Shown one piece after another: positions 49,671-57,945 of a DNA stretch of 64,000 bases. Within the stretch, counting starts at the first letter, position 1. The number at the start of each line of letters is the position of its first letter. The position numbers and the translations under genes were made by a program. Source of the DNA: Oricola indica (GTDB lineage Bacteria; Pseudomonadota; Alphaproteobacteria; Rhizobiales; Rhizobiaceae); contig NZ_JAINFJ010000013.1 of assembly GCF_019966595.1 (NCBI RefSeq), positions 34,448 through 98,447 on the forward strand. The letters are read 5' to 3'. The notes below the pieces were generated by a model, which worked only from the letters and a program-made list of their open reading frames with translations, did not search any database and was not told where the DNA came from.

Positions 49671-50495
49671 TCACGTGCGGCGCGCGGGTTCCGCGTCCTG
49701 CGGAAACAGCGTCACAAGATCCTCGGCGATGCGCCGGGCAGCCTCCTCGAGGGGCTTCAGATGCCGTTTCGCGAACTCTTCCGGCTCCTGGAATGCCCGC
49801 GGCCAGATCATGCTGATCGCGGCGTTGGGCTGTCCATAGACATTGATCGGCACGGCAATCGCGGCCAGTCCGTCATCCAGCATTGTTTCGCCGCGATAGA
49901 CCCCGAGGCGTATGCCATAACCGCGCGCGCGCGCCTTTTCGATCTCCGGCATGAACTGTTTCAGCGTATAGCCGAAACGCGACAGGCCAATTGACATGTT
50001 GCCGGCCGTCAGACGGTCGTACTCGGCGATTTCGGAATCGGTGCGAACGGCAAGACAAGCCATTCCGGTTGCCGATCCAAACATGTTTATCCTGCGGTTG
50101 ATGATGCCGCGATACATGTGAAAAGGGCTGAGCGGGCGTGTGGAATCGACGATGCGCATGCAAAGCCCGTCGAGCACATGGACATCGGACGGCCATTCCA
50201 CCTCTTTTGTGAGTTCCACCGCGCGCGGCATGGCGACATCGGTCAGGCTCGCCATTTCCTGCGGGATGGGTTCGTTTGCGCCGGCCGGAAGCGCGATCGT
50301 CACGCGATACAAACCGTCGGACACCGAGCGGCGCACGAGGCGATGTTCGATCAGGGTTCCGAGCAGCCGCCTGATGGTCGATTTGGCGATATCGCAATCG
50401 CGATGCAGGTCCGCCAGCGAACTCGCGCCATTGCGCGCGAGCGATTCCAGAATGGTGATCCCGCGGTCGAGTGACCGGTTCGCCAGTTCTGTCAT
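49671..50495 (-). CDS. IclR family transcriptional regulator
   Basis: Probable regulator of the divergent TRAP/sulfatase genes. The N-terminal winged helix is ANRSLDRGITILESLARNGASSLADLHRDCDIAKSTIRRLLGTL in IclR style (SLDRGITILESLA near residue 5). The C-terminal effector domain spans about 90-260, with GYGIRLGVYRGETMLDDGLAAIAVPI. The frame opens at 50546, but the ATG at 50493-50495 has GGAGGGT nine bases upstream and the usual short N-terminus, giving 274 residues. The effector is unknown. Confidence 0.93.
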   Translation of the reverse strand: MTELANRSLDRGITILESLARNGASSLADLHRDCDIAKSTIRRLLGTLIEHRLVRRSVSDGLYRVTIALPAGANEPIPQEMASLTDVAMPRAVELTKEVEWPSDVHVLDGLCMRIVDSTRPLSPFHMYRGIINRRINMFGSATGMACLAVRTDSEIAEYDRLTAGNMSIGLSRFGYTLKQFMPEIEKARARGYGIRLGVYRGETMLDDGLAAIAVPINVYGQPNAAISMIWPRAFQEPEEFAKRHLKPLEEAARRIAEDLVTLFPQDAEPARRT

Positions 50496-50520
50496 TCGCG
50501 TGACCCTCCGAAGCGAAAGC

Positions 50521-50537
50521 GTGCCACTGAGCGGCAC
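50521..50537. promoter_or_regulatory. Near-perfect palindrome in the iclR/TRAP intergenic gap, candidate operator
   Basis: GTGCCACT-G-AGCGGCAC: two 8-bp arms with a single mismatch, 26 bp upstream of the IclR start and 76 bp before the TRAP permease start. Position and size suit an IclR dimer. Confidence 0.5.
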
Positions 50538-50612
50538 GTTCTTCAAGGTTTGATTGTGCCGGGAAGCGTTTTCCGCATGATCGGATGTGAAGCGCGTCTG
50601 GGAGGAGCCATC

Positions 50613-52529
50613 GTGCGAAAACTGAAAACGCGGATAGCGGAGGTTCTGGCCGCCGTACTGGCCGCATTCGCGGTCTATATCGCCGGGTTCGGGATTTTCG
50701 ACACGATCATTGTCTTCGGCGGCGTCGCGCTGGCCGGAGTGGTGATCGCCATTCTGCTCCTCGATTCAGGCGAGCGCGAGGTTGTCGATGCGCCTGTCGG
50801 GGGCGCGCCCGTCAGGACTGCCAGTCCGTTCGTCAGCGTGGCGCATTTCATTCTCCTCGCGGTCTTCGCATTCCTTGTCCTGCGCTGGATGGGGATCATG
50901 CTGGAGCAGGAAGAGTTCTTCGTCGACATCTCCCGCACAGACCTGATGGCGTCCTGGATCGCCTTTGCGATCATCGGCTATTTGACCTGGCGCCTGTTCG
51001 GCATCCCGATGGCGATCGTGTTCTTCGGTATGCTTCTTTACGCCGTCCTTCCTGATGGCCTTGGCGGAGCGGATCTCGACTGGTCCAGTGTCGCCGACCG
51101 GCAGTGGTTTACGACCGATGGCGTGTTTGGCCGCCCGCTTCAGGTCGTTGCGACCACAGTGTTGATCTTTATCGTTTATGGAGCAGTGCTGCAGGCGTCC
51201 GGCGCGGGCGATGTGCTCCTCAAGATCGCATTCGCCGCCACCGGTCGCTTCGCCGGCGGTCCGGCGCATGCCGCCATTGTCGGCTCCGCCATGTTCGGCA
51301 CCATGTCGGGCGCGGCCATCGCCAATGTCGTTTCGACCGGCATCTTCACGATTCCAATCATCAAGCGCGCCGGCTTCAAGGCCAAATTCGCAGGCGCGGT
51401 CGAGGCTGCTGCATCGACTGGCGGGCAGATCATGCCGCCGGTCATGGGCGTAGTGGCCTTCATCATGGCCGACGTGACGGGAATTCCCTATCTGAAGATC
51501 GTCGTCGCGGCGCTCATTCCCGCGATCCTCTACTATGCAAGCCTGTTTATCGTCGTCCTGATCGAGTCGCGAAAACAGGGCATAGGCGCGACGCCGCCCG
51601 AAAAACGTGAGACGCTGACACGCCAGGACTGGATCGCGAGTCTCGCATTCTGGATCCCGCTCGGTGTCATCATCGCGGTCCTGCTGACCGGTCGCACGCC
51701 CCAGAATGCCGGTTTCTACGCGCTCTGCGTCGCCTCGGTCCTTTGCCTGATCCTGTTTCCACGGTTTCGGCATCCGTCCGCCTGGTGGCAGGCGCTCGTC
51801 AGCGCGGGCAAGACGGGCGCAAACCTGATGATCATCGTCACCTCGGTCGGCGTCGTAATCGGCATCGTCAACATGAGCGGGATCGGCCTTGAATTCGCCG
51901 ACGCGATCCGCGCCGCGTCCGGCGGCAGCTTGCTGATCGCGCTGTTCCTCGTCATGGCGGGCTGCATCGTCATGGGAATGGGCGTGCCTTCCGTGACGGC
52001 CTATCTGATCCTGGCGCTCGTCATGGGGCCGGCGCTGGAAGGCCTCGGTATCTCGAAAATCGCCGCGCACATGTTCATGCTCTATTTCGGAGTGCTCTCG
52101 GTGATTACGCCGCCCGTCGCGCTTGCCGCCTTCGCCGCCGCGCCGATCGCCGGTGCCAAGCCGATGGAGACAGGCGTCGAGGCGGTTCGCCTGGCAATCG
52201 CCGGTTTCATTATTCCGTTCATCTTCGTCTATCACCCGGACATCCTGATCATCGACGGCTTCACCGTCACAGGTCTCGCCTGGTCGCTCGCCTGTTTCAT
52301 GCTCGCGACCTGGATGATCGGCACGGCTCTCGCAGGATTCGACAAGTCGCGGCTTCCACTATGGGAAAGCGCCATTCGCCTTGCAGCGGCGGTCGCCGTC
52401 CTGACCCCGGACATCCTGTCGAGCCTCGCAGGCGGCACGCTCGCGGTGCTGCTGATCGTGCTGCATTACATCAGATCCCGGAGCGTGGAGGCGCTTCCGG
52501 AAACCACAACCCAAGGGAGGAAAACATGA
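50613..52529 (+). CDS. TRAP transporter fused permease (DctQM-type, COG4666)
   Basis: Inner-membrane permease of a TAXI-type TRAP transporter, with small (Q) and large (M) domains fused in one 638-residue chain. About 16-18 hydrophobic segments are seen. The M-domain motif appears in AAIVGSAMFGTMSGAAIANVVSTGIFTIPIIKRAGF (GTMSGAAIANV near residue 229) and MGMGVPSVTAYLILALVMGPAL. The GTG at 50613 has GGAGGAG five bases upstream and is preferred to an upstream TTG. It overlaps the binding-protein gene by ATGA. The substrate is unknown; an anionic organic acid is usual for the family. Confidence 0.94.
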   Translation: MRKLKTRIAEVLAAVLAAFAVYIAGFGIFDTIIVFGGVALAGVVIAILLLDSGEREVVDAPVGGAPVRTASPFVSVAHFILLAVFAFLVLRWMGIMLEQEEFFVDISRTDLMASWIAFAIIGYLTWRLFGIPMAIVFFGMLLYAVLPDGLGGADLDWSSVADRQWFTTDGVFGRPLQVVATTVLIFIVYGAVLQASGAGDVLLKIAFAATGRFAGGPAHAAIVGSAMFGTMSGAAIANVVSTGIFTIPIIKRAGFKAKFAGAVEAAASTGGQIMPPVMGVVAFIMADVTGIPYLKIVVAALIPAILYYASLFIVVLIESRKQGIGATPPEKRETLTRQDWIASLAFWIPLGVIIAVLLTGRTPQNAGFYALCVASVLCLILFPRFRHPSAWWQALVSAGKTGANLMIIVTSVGVVIGIVNMSGIGLEFADAIRAASGGSLLIALFLVMAGCIVMGMGVPSVTAYLILALVMGPALEGLGISKIAAHMFMLYFGVLSVITPPVALAAFAAAPIAGAKPMETGVEAVRLAIAGFIIPFIFVYHPDILIIDGFTVTGLAWSLACFMLATWMIGTALAGFDKSRLPLWESAIRLAAAVAVLTPDILSSLAGGTLAVLLIVLHYIRSRSVEALPETTTQGRKT

Positions 52530-53539
52530 AACATCTGACCCGTGCCGCATTGGCGGGCCTGGCGACGGTTGCCTTGTCGACCGGAGCATTTGCCGCCGAG
52601 AAGCTCAAGATGGCCACCATCGATCCGGGCTCTTCGGCCTATCTGGTGATGACCACCATGGCCAACATCGTCAACGACAAGCAGAGCGGTTACGAGATCA
52701 CCGTCGACGCCACCGGCGCGGCGACGAAACACATGGTCGAGGTCGCGTCCGGAAAGATCGATCTCTGCATGGTCTCGCCGACCGTCTATCAGTTCATGAA
52801 GAACGGCAAGGCGATGTATTCCAAGCTGGAAAAGGCGCCGGAACTGTCGAAGAATCTCGGCCTGATCTACTGGTTCCCCTATGGCGCCTATCACGTGGTC
52901 ACCTACGCCGATTCCGGCATGATGTCGCTCAAGGATATCAAGGGGAAAAAGGTCTTCCTCGGGCCTCCGGGTGGCGGCGCATGGAACACGGCCAATGCCT
53001 GGATCGAGTCGATGACCGGCTACAAGGCGGGCGAGGACTATGAAAACGTCAAGGCGTCCTGGGGTGCCGCGCTGCAGGCCTTTCAGGACCGCCAGATCGA
53101 CGTCTACATCAATGGCGGCATCCCGCCCTATCCGCAGATCGAGCAGTTGGCGTTGACGTCGAAACTGCGCATTCTCGGCCCGACCAAGGCGGAGGTGGAT
53201 GCCGCGACCGACGAAATGCTCGCCCCGTCACGCGGTCCGGGCCGGACGCTCGACGTGATTCCGGCCGGCATTTACGGCGATGGCGTCGTCAACAGCGAGG
53301 ATGTCTACGAAGTCGGTTCGACGGTCGGTGTCGGCGTGCGCATGGATATGCCCGAAGACACGGTCTACGAGATCACCAAGGTCTTCTGGGAAAACCTGCC
53401 GGAAGTGCAGGAAACGACACCCTTCATGCGCAAGGTCACGCTCGATGGGCTGAAGAAGTCCAGCGCCATGCCACTCCATCCCGGCGCCATCAGATATTAC
53501 AAGGAAATCGGTCTCGAAATTCCCGACGAAATGCAATGA
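52526..53539 (+). CDS. TAXI family TRAP transporter solute-binding protein
   Basis: Periplasmic receptor for the fused permease. A signal peptide (residues 1-22, cleaved near AFAAEK) is followed by KMATIDPGSSAYLVMTTMANIVND, the TAXI opening. Later come ATKHMVEVASGKIDLCMVSPTVY and VFLGPPGGGAWNTANAWIE, a phosphate/acid-binding-type loop. The C-terminal part includes LPLHPGAIRYYKEIGLEIPD-like MPLHPGAIRYYKE. Length is 337. GGGAGG precedes the ATG at 52526, which overlaps the permease stop. Confidence 0.95.
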   Translation: MKHLTRAALAGLATVALSTGAFAAEKLKMATIDPGSSAYLVMTTMANIVNDKQSGYEITVDATGAATKHMVEVASGKIDLCMVSPTVYQFMKNGKAMYSKLEKAPELSKNLGLIYWFPYGAYHVVTYADSGMMSLKDIKGKKVFLGPPGGGAWNTANAWIESMTGYKAGEDYENVKASWGAALQAFQDRQIDVYINGGIPPYPQIEQLALTSKLRILGPTKAEVDAATDEMLAPSRGPGRTLDVIPAGIYGDGVVNSEDVYEVGSTVGVGVRMDMPEDTVYEITKVFWENLPEVQETTPFMRKVTLDGLKKSSAMPLHPGAIRYYKEIGLEIPDEMQ

Positions 53540-53549
53540 CTTGAAATCG

Positions 53550-53572
53550 CGGGGCCGGTTCAGCCGGCCCCG
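53550..53572 (+). terminator. GC-rich hairpin after the TAXI protein gene
   Basis: Perfect 9-bp stem CGGGGCCGG/CCGGCCCCG with a 5-nt loop, 10 bp after the stop. No T-tract follows, so it may stabilise the upstream mRNA (high receptor-to-permease ratio) rather than terminate. Confidence 0.5.
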
Positions 53573-53604
53573 TCCACATGAACCAGATTTGAAACCAGCC
53601 ACAT

Positions 53605-55257
53605 ATGTCCCGCAAGATTCGCAACATCCTCTTCATCATGTATGACCAGCTCCGCTTCGACTATCTGAGCTGCGCCGGCCATCCATGGCTGGAAACCCCG
53701 CACATGGATGCGCTTGCCGCGCGCGGCGTGCGTTTCTCTCGCTGTTACGTTCAATCGCCCGTCTGCGGCGCTTCGCGGATGAGTTATTACACAGGCCGCT
53801 ACGTCCACAGCCACGGCGCGGCGTGGAACAACTTTCCGCTCAAGGTGGGCGAACAGACCATCGGCGATCACCTGCGCAAGCTCGGCATGCAATCCTGGCT
53901 GATCGGCAAGACGCATATGAAGGTCGACGAGGAGGGGATGGAGCGCCTCGGACTGGCCCGCGACAGCATTGTCGGCGCACGGGTCTCAGAATGCGGGTTC
54001 GACGTGTATCTGCGCGACGACGGATTGTGGAGCGAAGGGCCGGACGGCTTCTACGACTCGCGGCGTTCTCCCTACAACGAGTATCTCAAGACCAAAGGAT
54101 ACCCCGGCGACAATCCCTGGCACGACTTCGCCAATTCCGGCGTCACCGAAGATGGCGAGATGGCGTCCGGCTGGTTCATGAAACACGCCGACAAGCCGGC
54201 CAACATCGACAACGCGGATTCCGAGACGCCATGGCTGACGTCGCGCATGATTGATTTCCTCGCCGATCGTGAAGGCGAAGACGCTCCGTGGCTCTGTCAC
54301 CTGTCATATATCAAGCCACACTGGCCCTATATCGTACCGGCGCCCTATCACGAGATGTATGGCCGCAATCAGATCCTGCCCGCGAGGAAGCATCCTGGCG
54401 AACGCGACGATCCGCACCCGGTCTATGGCACGTTTCAGGCCAACGCGATTGGACAGGCGTTCTCGCGTGATGAGGTCCGCGAAAAGGTGATCCCCGCCTA
54501 TATGGGCCTGATCAAGCAATGCGACGACGAACTCGGTCGCCTGATGGCGCATCTGGAAGAAACCGGGCGTCTCGACGACACCATGATCGTTCTCACCTCC
54601 GACCACGGCGATTATCTCGGCGATCACTGGCTGGGCGAGAAGGATCTGTTCCACGAACAGTCGGTCAAGGTGCCGCTGATCGTCTACGACCCGTCGCCGG
54701 AAGCGGATGCGACACGCGGAACAGTGTGTGACGAACTGATCGAAAGCATCGATCTCGCCGCGACATTCATCGAGGCCGCCGGCGGCAAGGTGCCAGCTCA
54801 TGTGGTGGAGGGTCGTTCGCTGCGGCCATTCCTGCTTGGCGAAGCGCCCGAGAACTGGCGTGATTTCGCGGTCAGCGAATATGATTACTCGGCCACCCCC
54901 ATGGCCGTTAAACTGGGCCTGGAGCCGCGCGACGCACGTCTCTTCATGATTGCCGACAAGCGCTGGAAGCTGATGCATGCCGAGGGCGGCCTGCGGCCGA
55001 TGCTGTTCGATCTCGAAAACGATCCCGAGGAATATCTCGATCTCGGCGACAGCCCCGACCACGCCGAAATCATCGACATGATGTATGAGCGGTTGGCGCG
55101 CTGGGCGCGCCGCATGGCGCAACGCACCGCGATCTCGGACGATACGATCAACGCGATGCGCGGCCGCTCACGGCGCAAGGGCGTGCTGCTCGGTCTCTAT
55201 GATGGCGACGAGGTCGATCCGGAACTGACCGTCAAATATCGCGGTCCCGCGGGATAG
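53605..55257 (+). CDS. Sulfatase / phosphonate monoester hydrolase-like enzyme (formylglycine type)
   Basis: Alkaline-phosphatase-fold hydrolase that cleaves a sulfate or phosphonate ester. Metal ligands are in FIMYDQLRFDYL (Asp14, Gln15) and in LTSDHGDYLGDHWLGEKDLFHEQSVKVPLIVYD-type sequence (SDHGDYLGDH near residue 332). The nucleophile motif is PVCGASRMSYYTGRY, with Cys54 and Arg58, which needs conversion to formylglycine. It has no signal peptide, so it is cytoplasmic. It follows the TRAP genes by 65 bp, suggesting that the transporter imports its substrate. Length is 550. No formylglycine-generating enzyme gene is in the window. Confidence 0.9.
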   Translation: MSRKIRNILFIMYDQLRFDYLSCAGHPWLETPHMDALAARGVRFSRCYVQSPVCGASRMSYYTGRYVHSHGAAWNNFPLKVGEQTIGDHLRKLGMQSWLIGKTHMKVDEEGMERLGLARDSIVGARVSECGFDVYLRDDGLWSEGPDGFYDSRRSPYNEYLKTKGYPGDNPWHDFANSGVTEDGEMASGWFMKHADKPANIDNADSETPWLTSRMIDFLADREGEDAPWLCHLSYIKPHWPYIVPAPYHEMYGRNQILPARKHPGERDDPHPVYGTFQANAIGQAFSRDEVREKVIPAYMGLIKQCDDELGRLMAHLEETGRLDDTMIVLTSDHGDYLGDHWLGEKDLFHEQSVKVPLIVYDPSPEADATRGTVCDELIESIDLAATFIEAAGGKVPAHVVEGRSLRPFLLGEAPENWRDFAVSEYDYSATPMAVKLGLEPRDARLFMIADKRWKLMHAEGGLRPMLFDLENDPEEYLDLGDSPDHAEIIDMMYERLARWARRMAQRTAISDDTINAMRGRSRRKGVLLGLYDGDEVDPELTVKYRGPAG

Positions 55258-55263
55258 GCAGCG

Positions 55264-56196
55264 TTACAATCCCTCGAATTCGATCACCAGGGCGGCGTGA
55301 TCGCTGGCATGCGGGCGGTGATAGCCGACGCCCTCAAGTCTCTCTCCGTCAAAGCGCGCCGTATCATGACCGAGCCCCCTGCGCAGAAAACGCGGCTTTG
55401 TGTCGGGGAAGTCCGAAGCCAGCGCCGGAGAGGCGAACATCGCGTCCGGTCGCGAATAGATATCGGCCTCCTCAAGGTGGTACGACCATTGCCGGGCTTC
55501 CGGCATGCGCGCGACGAGATCGACGGAAAACCCGCCGAGCAGGGGGGCGATGGCGCGCTCGGACCGTTCCTCCCGACCCGGTTCGTTGAGATCGCCGAGG
55601 ATTAGCCAATAGTCGTCATCACGACCGGCAAAGCGCTTCTCTATCAGCTCCCGGACCGCCAGCGCCTCCAGCCGCCTTGCGCGCCAGGCGATATCGGGAT
55701 CCGGATAGGGCGCCTTGAAATGGCAAATGTAGAGCGTCACGGGCCCGACATCGGCACTCAGGCAGTCCCGACGGAACACCGGCTCGTCAGGATTGCGTCC
55801 CGACGGATTGTCGAGGCCGAGCAGGGACGGCGTCAACGTCGCATGGCTTTCGACCGCTTTCGGGGCGATCCGCGACATGAGCGCGACATCGAAACCGCGC
55901 CCGTCATTGCCGGGCAGGCAGTCGCGGTGGGGGTAGGGGGCGGCGCCGGTCGGCAGCAGATAGCGGTCGTGAAAGTAATCGAGCGTGTCGCGATCGAAAA
56001 CCTCCTGCAGCCCGACAACATCGGCATCGGCATCGGCCAGGATTTCCGCCGTGAGGCGGCGGTCGATCATGTCGACCGCCCGCGCCGCCGGGCCTTCGGT
56101 TGCGGGTTCGTCCATGTCGCGAGCGCCTGTCAGATAGACGCCGTCATCCGTGCGGCGAAGGCGCATGTTCTGAACGTTGAAAGTCGCGATACGCAT
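55264..56196 (-). CDS. Endonuclease/exonuclease/phosphatase family protein
   Basis: Metal-dependent hydrolase with the DNase I-like fold. MRIATFNVQNMRLRR opens the domain (Asn8, Asn in TFNVQN), DVVGLQEVFDRDTLDYF carries the Glu ligand, WLILGDLNEPGREERS the Asp/Asn pair, and SDHAALVIEF the C-terminal Asp-His. No signal peptide is seen. The substrate could be nucleic acid, phospholipid or an inositol phosphate; the sequence does not decide. The frame is open to 56334, but the ATG at 56194-56196 starts exactly at the conserved strand. It converges on the sulfatase gene. Confidence 0.9.
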   Translation of the reverse strand: MRIATFNVQNMRLRRTDDGVYLTGARDMDEPATEGPAARAVDMIDRRLTAEILADADADVVGLQEVFDRDTLDYFHDRYLLPTGAAPYPHRDCLPGNDGRGFDVALMSRIAPKAVESHATLTPSLLGLDNPSGRNPDEPVFRRDCLSADVGPVTLYICHFKAPYPDPDIAWRARRLEALAVRELIEKRFAGRDDDYWLILGDLNEPGREERSERAIAPLLGGFSVDLVARMPEARQWSYHLEEADIYSRPDAMFASPALASDFPDTKPRFLRRGLGHDTARFDGERLEGVGYHRPHASDHAALVIEFEGL

Positions 56197-56407
56197 GAAT
56201 CGGAAGCAATCTGATGAACCCGTACCGAACCACCGTAAATCGGACGCGCTCGGCTGGCCATATCGCGTTCGGCGCGCATTCCAATAAGCTTGCGCGATCC
56301 ATGGATCGCTAAAAGTCGACGAAGATCGGCACACCGGGCTTTACGATAACCGGCAGAGCCTATTCGTCCGAATTCATATGTCGGCCAATACGTGCTAGCC
56401 TATCGCG

Positions 56408-56536
56408 ATGAAATTGATGCTTGCCGTAATTGCGATTGCGATAGTGCTCGTCTGGGACTTCACCCAGAATGGCGGAGCCATGACTGAATCCGCCGTGCGC
56501 AGCCTGATTTCCTTTTCCAGATCTCTCGGTCTCTGA
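56408..56536 (+). CDS. Small membrane peptide, 42 residues (hypothetical)
   Basis: Short open frame starting MKLMLAVIAIAIVLVWDFTQNG: one hydrophobic helix (residues 3-15), then a WDFTQN turn and a polar, Ser-rich C-terminus. It lies in the divergent gap upstream of tusA. Similar short frames with a hydrophobic helix and a (D/Y)xTQNxG turn seem familiar from rhizobial genomes, but I cannot name a family. The ribosome binding site is weak. A large inverted repeat follows 36 bp after the stop. Confidence 0.5.
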   Translation: MKLMLAVIAIAIVLVWDFTQNGGAMTESAVRSLISFSRSLGL

Positions 56537-56572
56537 TCTTTCATAGCCGCAATATCGTCGGGTAAACCGCGC

Positions 56573-56614
56573 TTTCGGCCAACGAAGCGCGAAGGACCGC
56601 GAAGTTGGCCGAAA
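56573..56614. repeat. Inverted repeat upstream of tusA
   Basis: Perfect 11-bp arms TTTCGGCCAAC (56573-56583) and GTTGGCCGAAA (56604-56614) around a 20-nt loop. No T-tract follows. It could end the small upstream gene, act as an operator, or be a small repeat element. Confidence 0.5.
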
Positions 56615-56702
56615 AGTCGACGTCGCGCTCTGGACACGGGCGGACGAGAAACTATTGATATCAAAGGATTGAACGGACGCAGCCCGCCAAGGAGCACGAC
56701 AA

Positions 56703-56930
56703 ATGGCCGATGAAACCGTCGACGCGAAGGGGCTCAATTGCCCGATGCCGATCCTGCGCGCGAAAAAGGCGCTGAAAGGGATGGCGGCCGGCACTACGCT
56801 GGAAGTTCAGGCGACGGATCCCGGTTCGGTGAAGGATTTCGAGGCATTCTGCCGCTCGACCGGCAACGAATTGCTGGAATCCCGCCAGGACGGCAACACC
56901 TATATCTACCTGATCAAAAAAACGGGCTGA
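56703..56930 (+). CDS. tusA: TusA family sulfurtransferase
   Basis: Small sulfur-carrier protein that relays persulfide sulfur, for tRNA thiolation, cofactor synthesis or sulfur oxidation depending on the partner. The 75 residues contain the key CPMP motif (Cys13) in DAKGLNCPMPILRAKKAL and the beta-sheet end GNTYIYLIKKTG. AAGGAG precedes the ATG. It is convergent with a persulfide-sensor-like ArsR gene 20 bp away. No DsrE or rhodanese partner is nearby. Confidence 0.95.
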   Translation: MADETVDAKGLNCPMPILRAKKALKGMAAGTTLEVQATDPGSVKDFEAFCRSTGNELLESRQDGNTYIYLIKKTG

Positions 56931-56950
56931 CGGCGTCCAAACACACGTCG

Positions 56951-57283
56951 TCAGGCACAGAATTCGTCATAGAGCGCGCGGATGATTCTGCGCGTTCTCT
57001 CATCCGCCAGCGTGTAGACCATCGAGCGGCCTTCGCGGCGGCAATCGACCAGACCGTCCTCACGCAAACGCGCCAACTGTTTCGAAACGGCGGCTTGCGG
57101 AAGGCCAAGCATCGATTCCAGTTCGCCGACATTGATGCTTCCCTCGGCGAGCCTGCACAAAATGACGAGCCGTGCCGGATGGGCCAGGGATTTCAGAAAC
57201 TGTGTGGTGACCGTCGCGTTTTCGAGCATCTGGCCCGAGAAGGCCTGATCGTCCGCGGCTTTCTCATCGATAGCGGTACCCAT
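56951..57283 (-). CDS. ArsR family regulator, SqrR/BigR-like persulfide sensor candidate
   Basis: Winged-helix repressor of 110 residues: FLKSLAHPARLVILCRLAEG, then the recognition helix in LGLPQAAVSKQLARLREDGLV and the wing RREGRSMVYTL. It lacks the usual metal-site CxC; instead Cys43 and Cys109 are 66 residues apart, the same spacing as the tetrasulfide-forming cysteines of SqrR (41/107) and BigR (42/108). A further Cys is at 81. The ATG at 57281-57283 is chosen over 57322 because a promoter -10 overlaps the latter. The role as a sulfide sensor is inference. Confidence 0.87.
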   Translation of the reverse strand: MGTAIDEKAADDQAFSGQMLENATVTTQFLKSLAHPARLVILCRLAEGSINVGELESMLGLPQAAVSKQLARLREDGLVDCRREGRSMVYTLADERTRRIIRALYDEFCA

Positions 57284-57320
57284 TGGCGTCACATGTCCCA
57301 AATGGCGTTGGAATTCCCGC

Positions 57321-57350
57321 ATTATCTAGCACGCGCGAACACGAGCGCAA
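57321..57350 (-). promoter_or_regulatory. Candidate promoter of the ArsR-family gene
   Basis: On the minus strand TTGCGC (57350-57345) and GATAAT (57326-57321) are spaced by 18 bp. Transcription would start near 57314, about 30 bases before the chosen start codon; GGAATTCC at 57310-57317 is a small palindrome at that point. Confidence 0.45.
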
Positions 57351-57414
57351 GACGTGCAGGTTTGCGGGCGATTTGGAAGCCTTCGCGCAAGAATACGCGA
57401 TTACCTGTGGTGTC

Positions 57415-57912
57415 ATGAGAGTTTTCGCCACAGCGGGGTCCACGGGGATATCCGTCGCATCGGCTTCATCGGCCGTTCTGCGCTGTGCCGTGCTTGTCTC
57501 TGCCTCTGTCCTGCTCGCCGCCTGCATGAACAAGAAACTCGCCGTTTATCCGGCAGATAGCCCGAAAGCGGCCTCGGTGCCGGTTGAGGCGACGCTGTCG
57601 AACATCTGGGGCGAGAGCGGGAATATCTCGCTGATCCTTCCGGACGGCGAACCCTGTTTCGGCAGATGGTCCACGACAAAGCGCCGGTTTGCCGGAATCG
57701 GGTCGAATTCGCTCTTGCAGGCCGGTGGCGAGAGCGTCGAGCGCGATGTCGCGATCGTCGGCGGCGTATCGAGTTCGCGCAACGGACAGGCATCGCTTCA
57801 TTGCGATTATGGCACATCCGTGGAAATGGATTTCGTGACCCGAAGGAAAACGTCGAACGGCTCCGGGATCGCCCGCGATTCCAAAGGGAACCACTACCTG
57901 GTCATCCTCTGA
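57415..57912 (+). CDS. Putative lipoprotein (hypothetical)
   Basis: Protein of 165 residues with a hydrophobic signal segment ending in the lipobox LLAAC, so it is predicted to be lipid-anchored at about Cys38. The mature part (MNKKLAVYPADSPKAASVP, then a beta-rich domain with GNISLILPDGEPCFGRWST and GGVSSSRNGQASLHCDYGTSVEMDF) has two Cys and a C-terminal GNHYLVIL. I do not recognise a family. It is divergent from the ArsR gene and 33 bp before the beta-helix protein gene. Confidence 0.72.
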   Translation: MRVFATAGSTGISVASASSAVLRCAVLVSASVLLAACMNKKLAVYPADSPKAASVPVEATLSNIWGESGNISLILPDGEPCFGRWSTTKRRFAGIGSNSLLQAGGESVERDVAIVGGVSSSRNGQASLHCDYGTSVEMDFVTRRKTSNGSGIARDSKGNHYLVIL

Positions 57913-57945
57913 CGAAACGCCGCCACGGCAGGAGGCAGGGCGAGA

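Noticed and set aside
50766..52235. 489-codon minus-strand frame
   Set aside because: Mirror of the TRAP permease; Arg/Asp/His-rich and domain-free.
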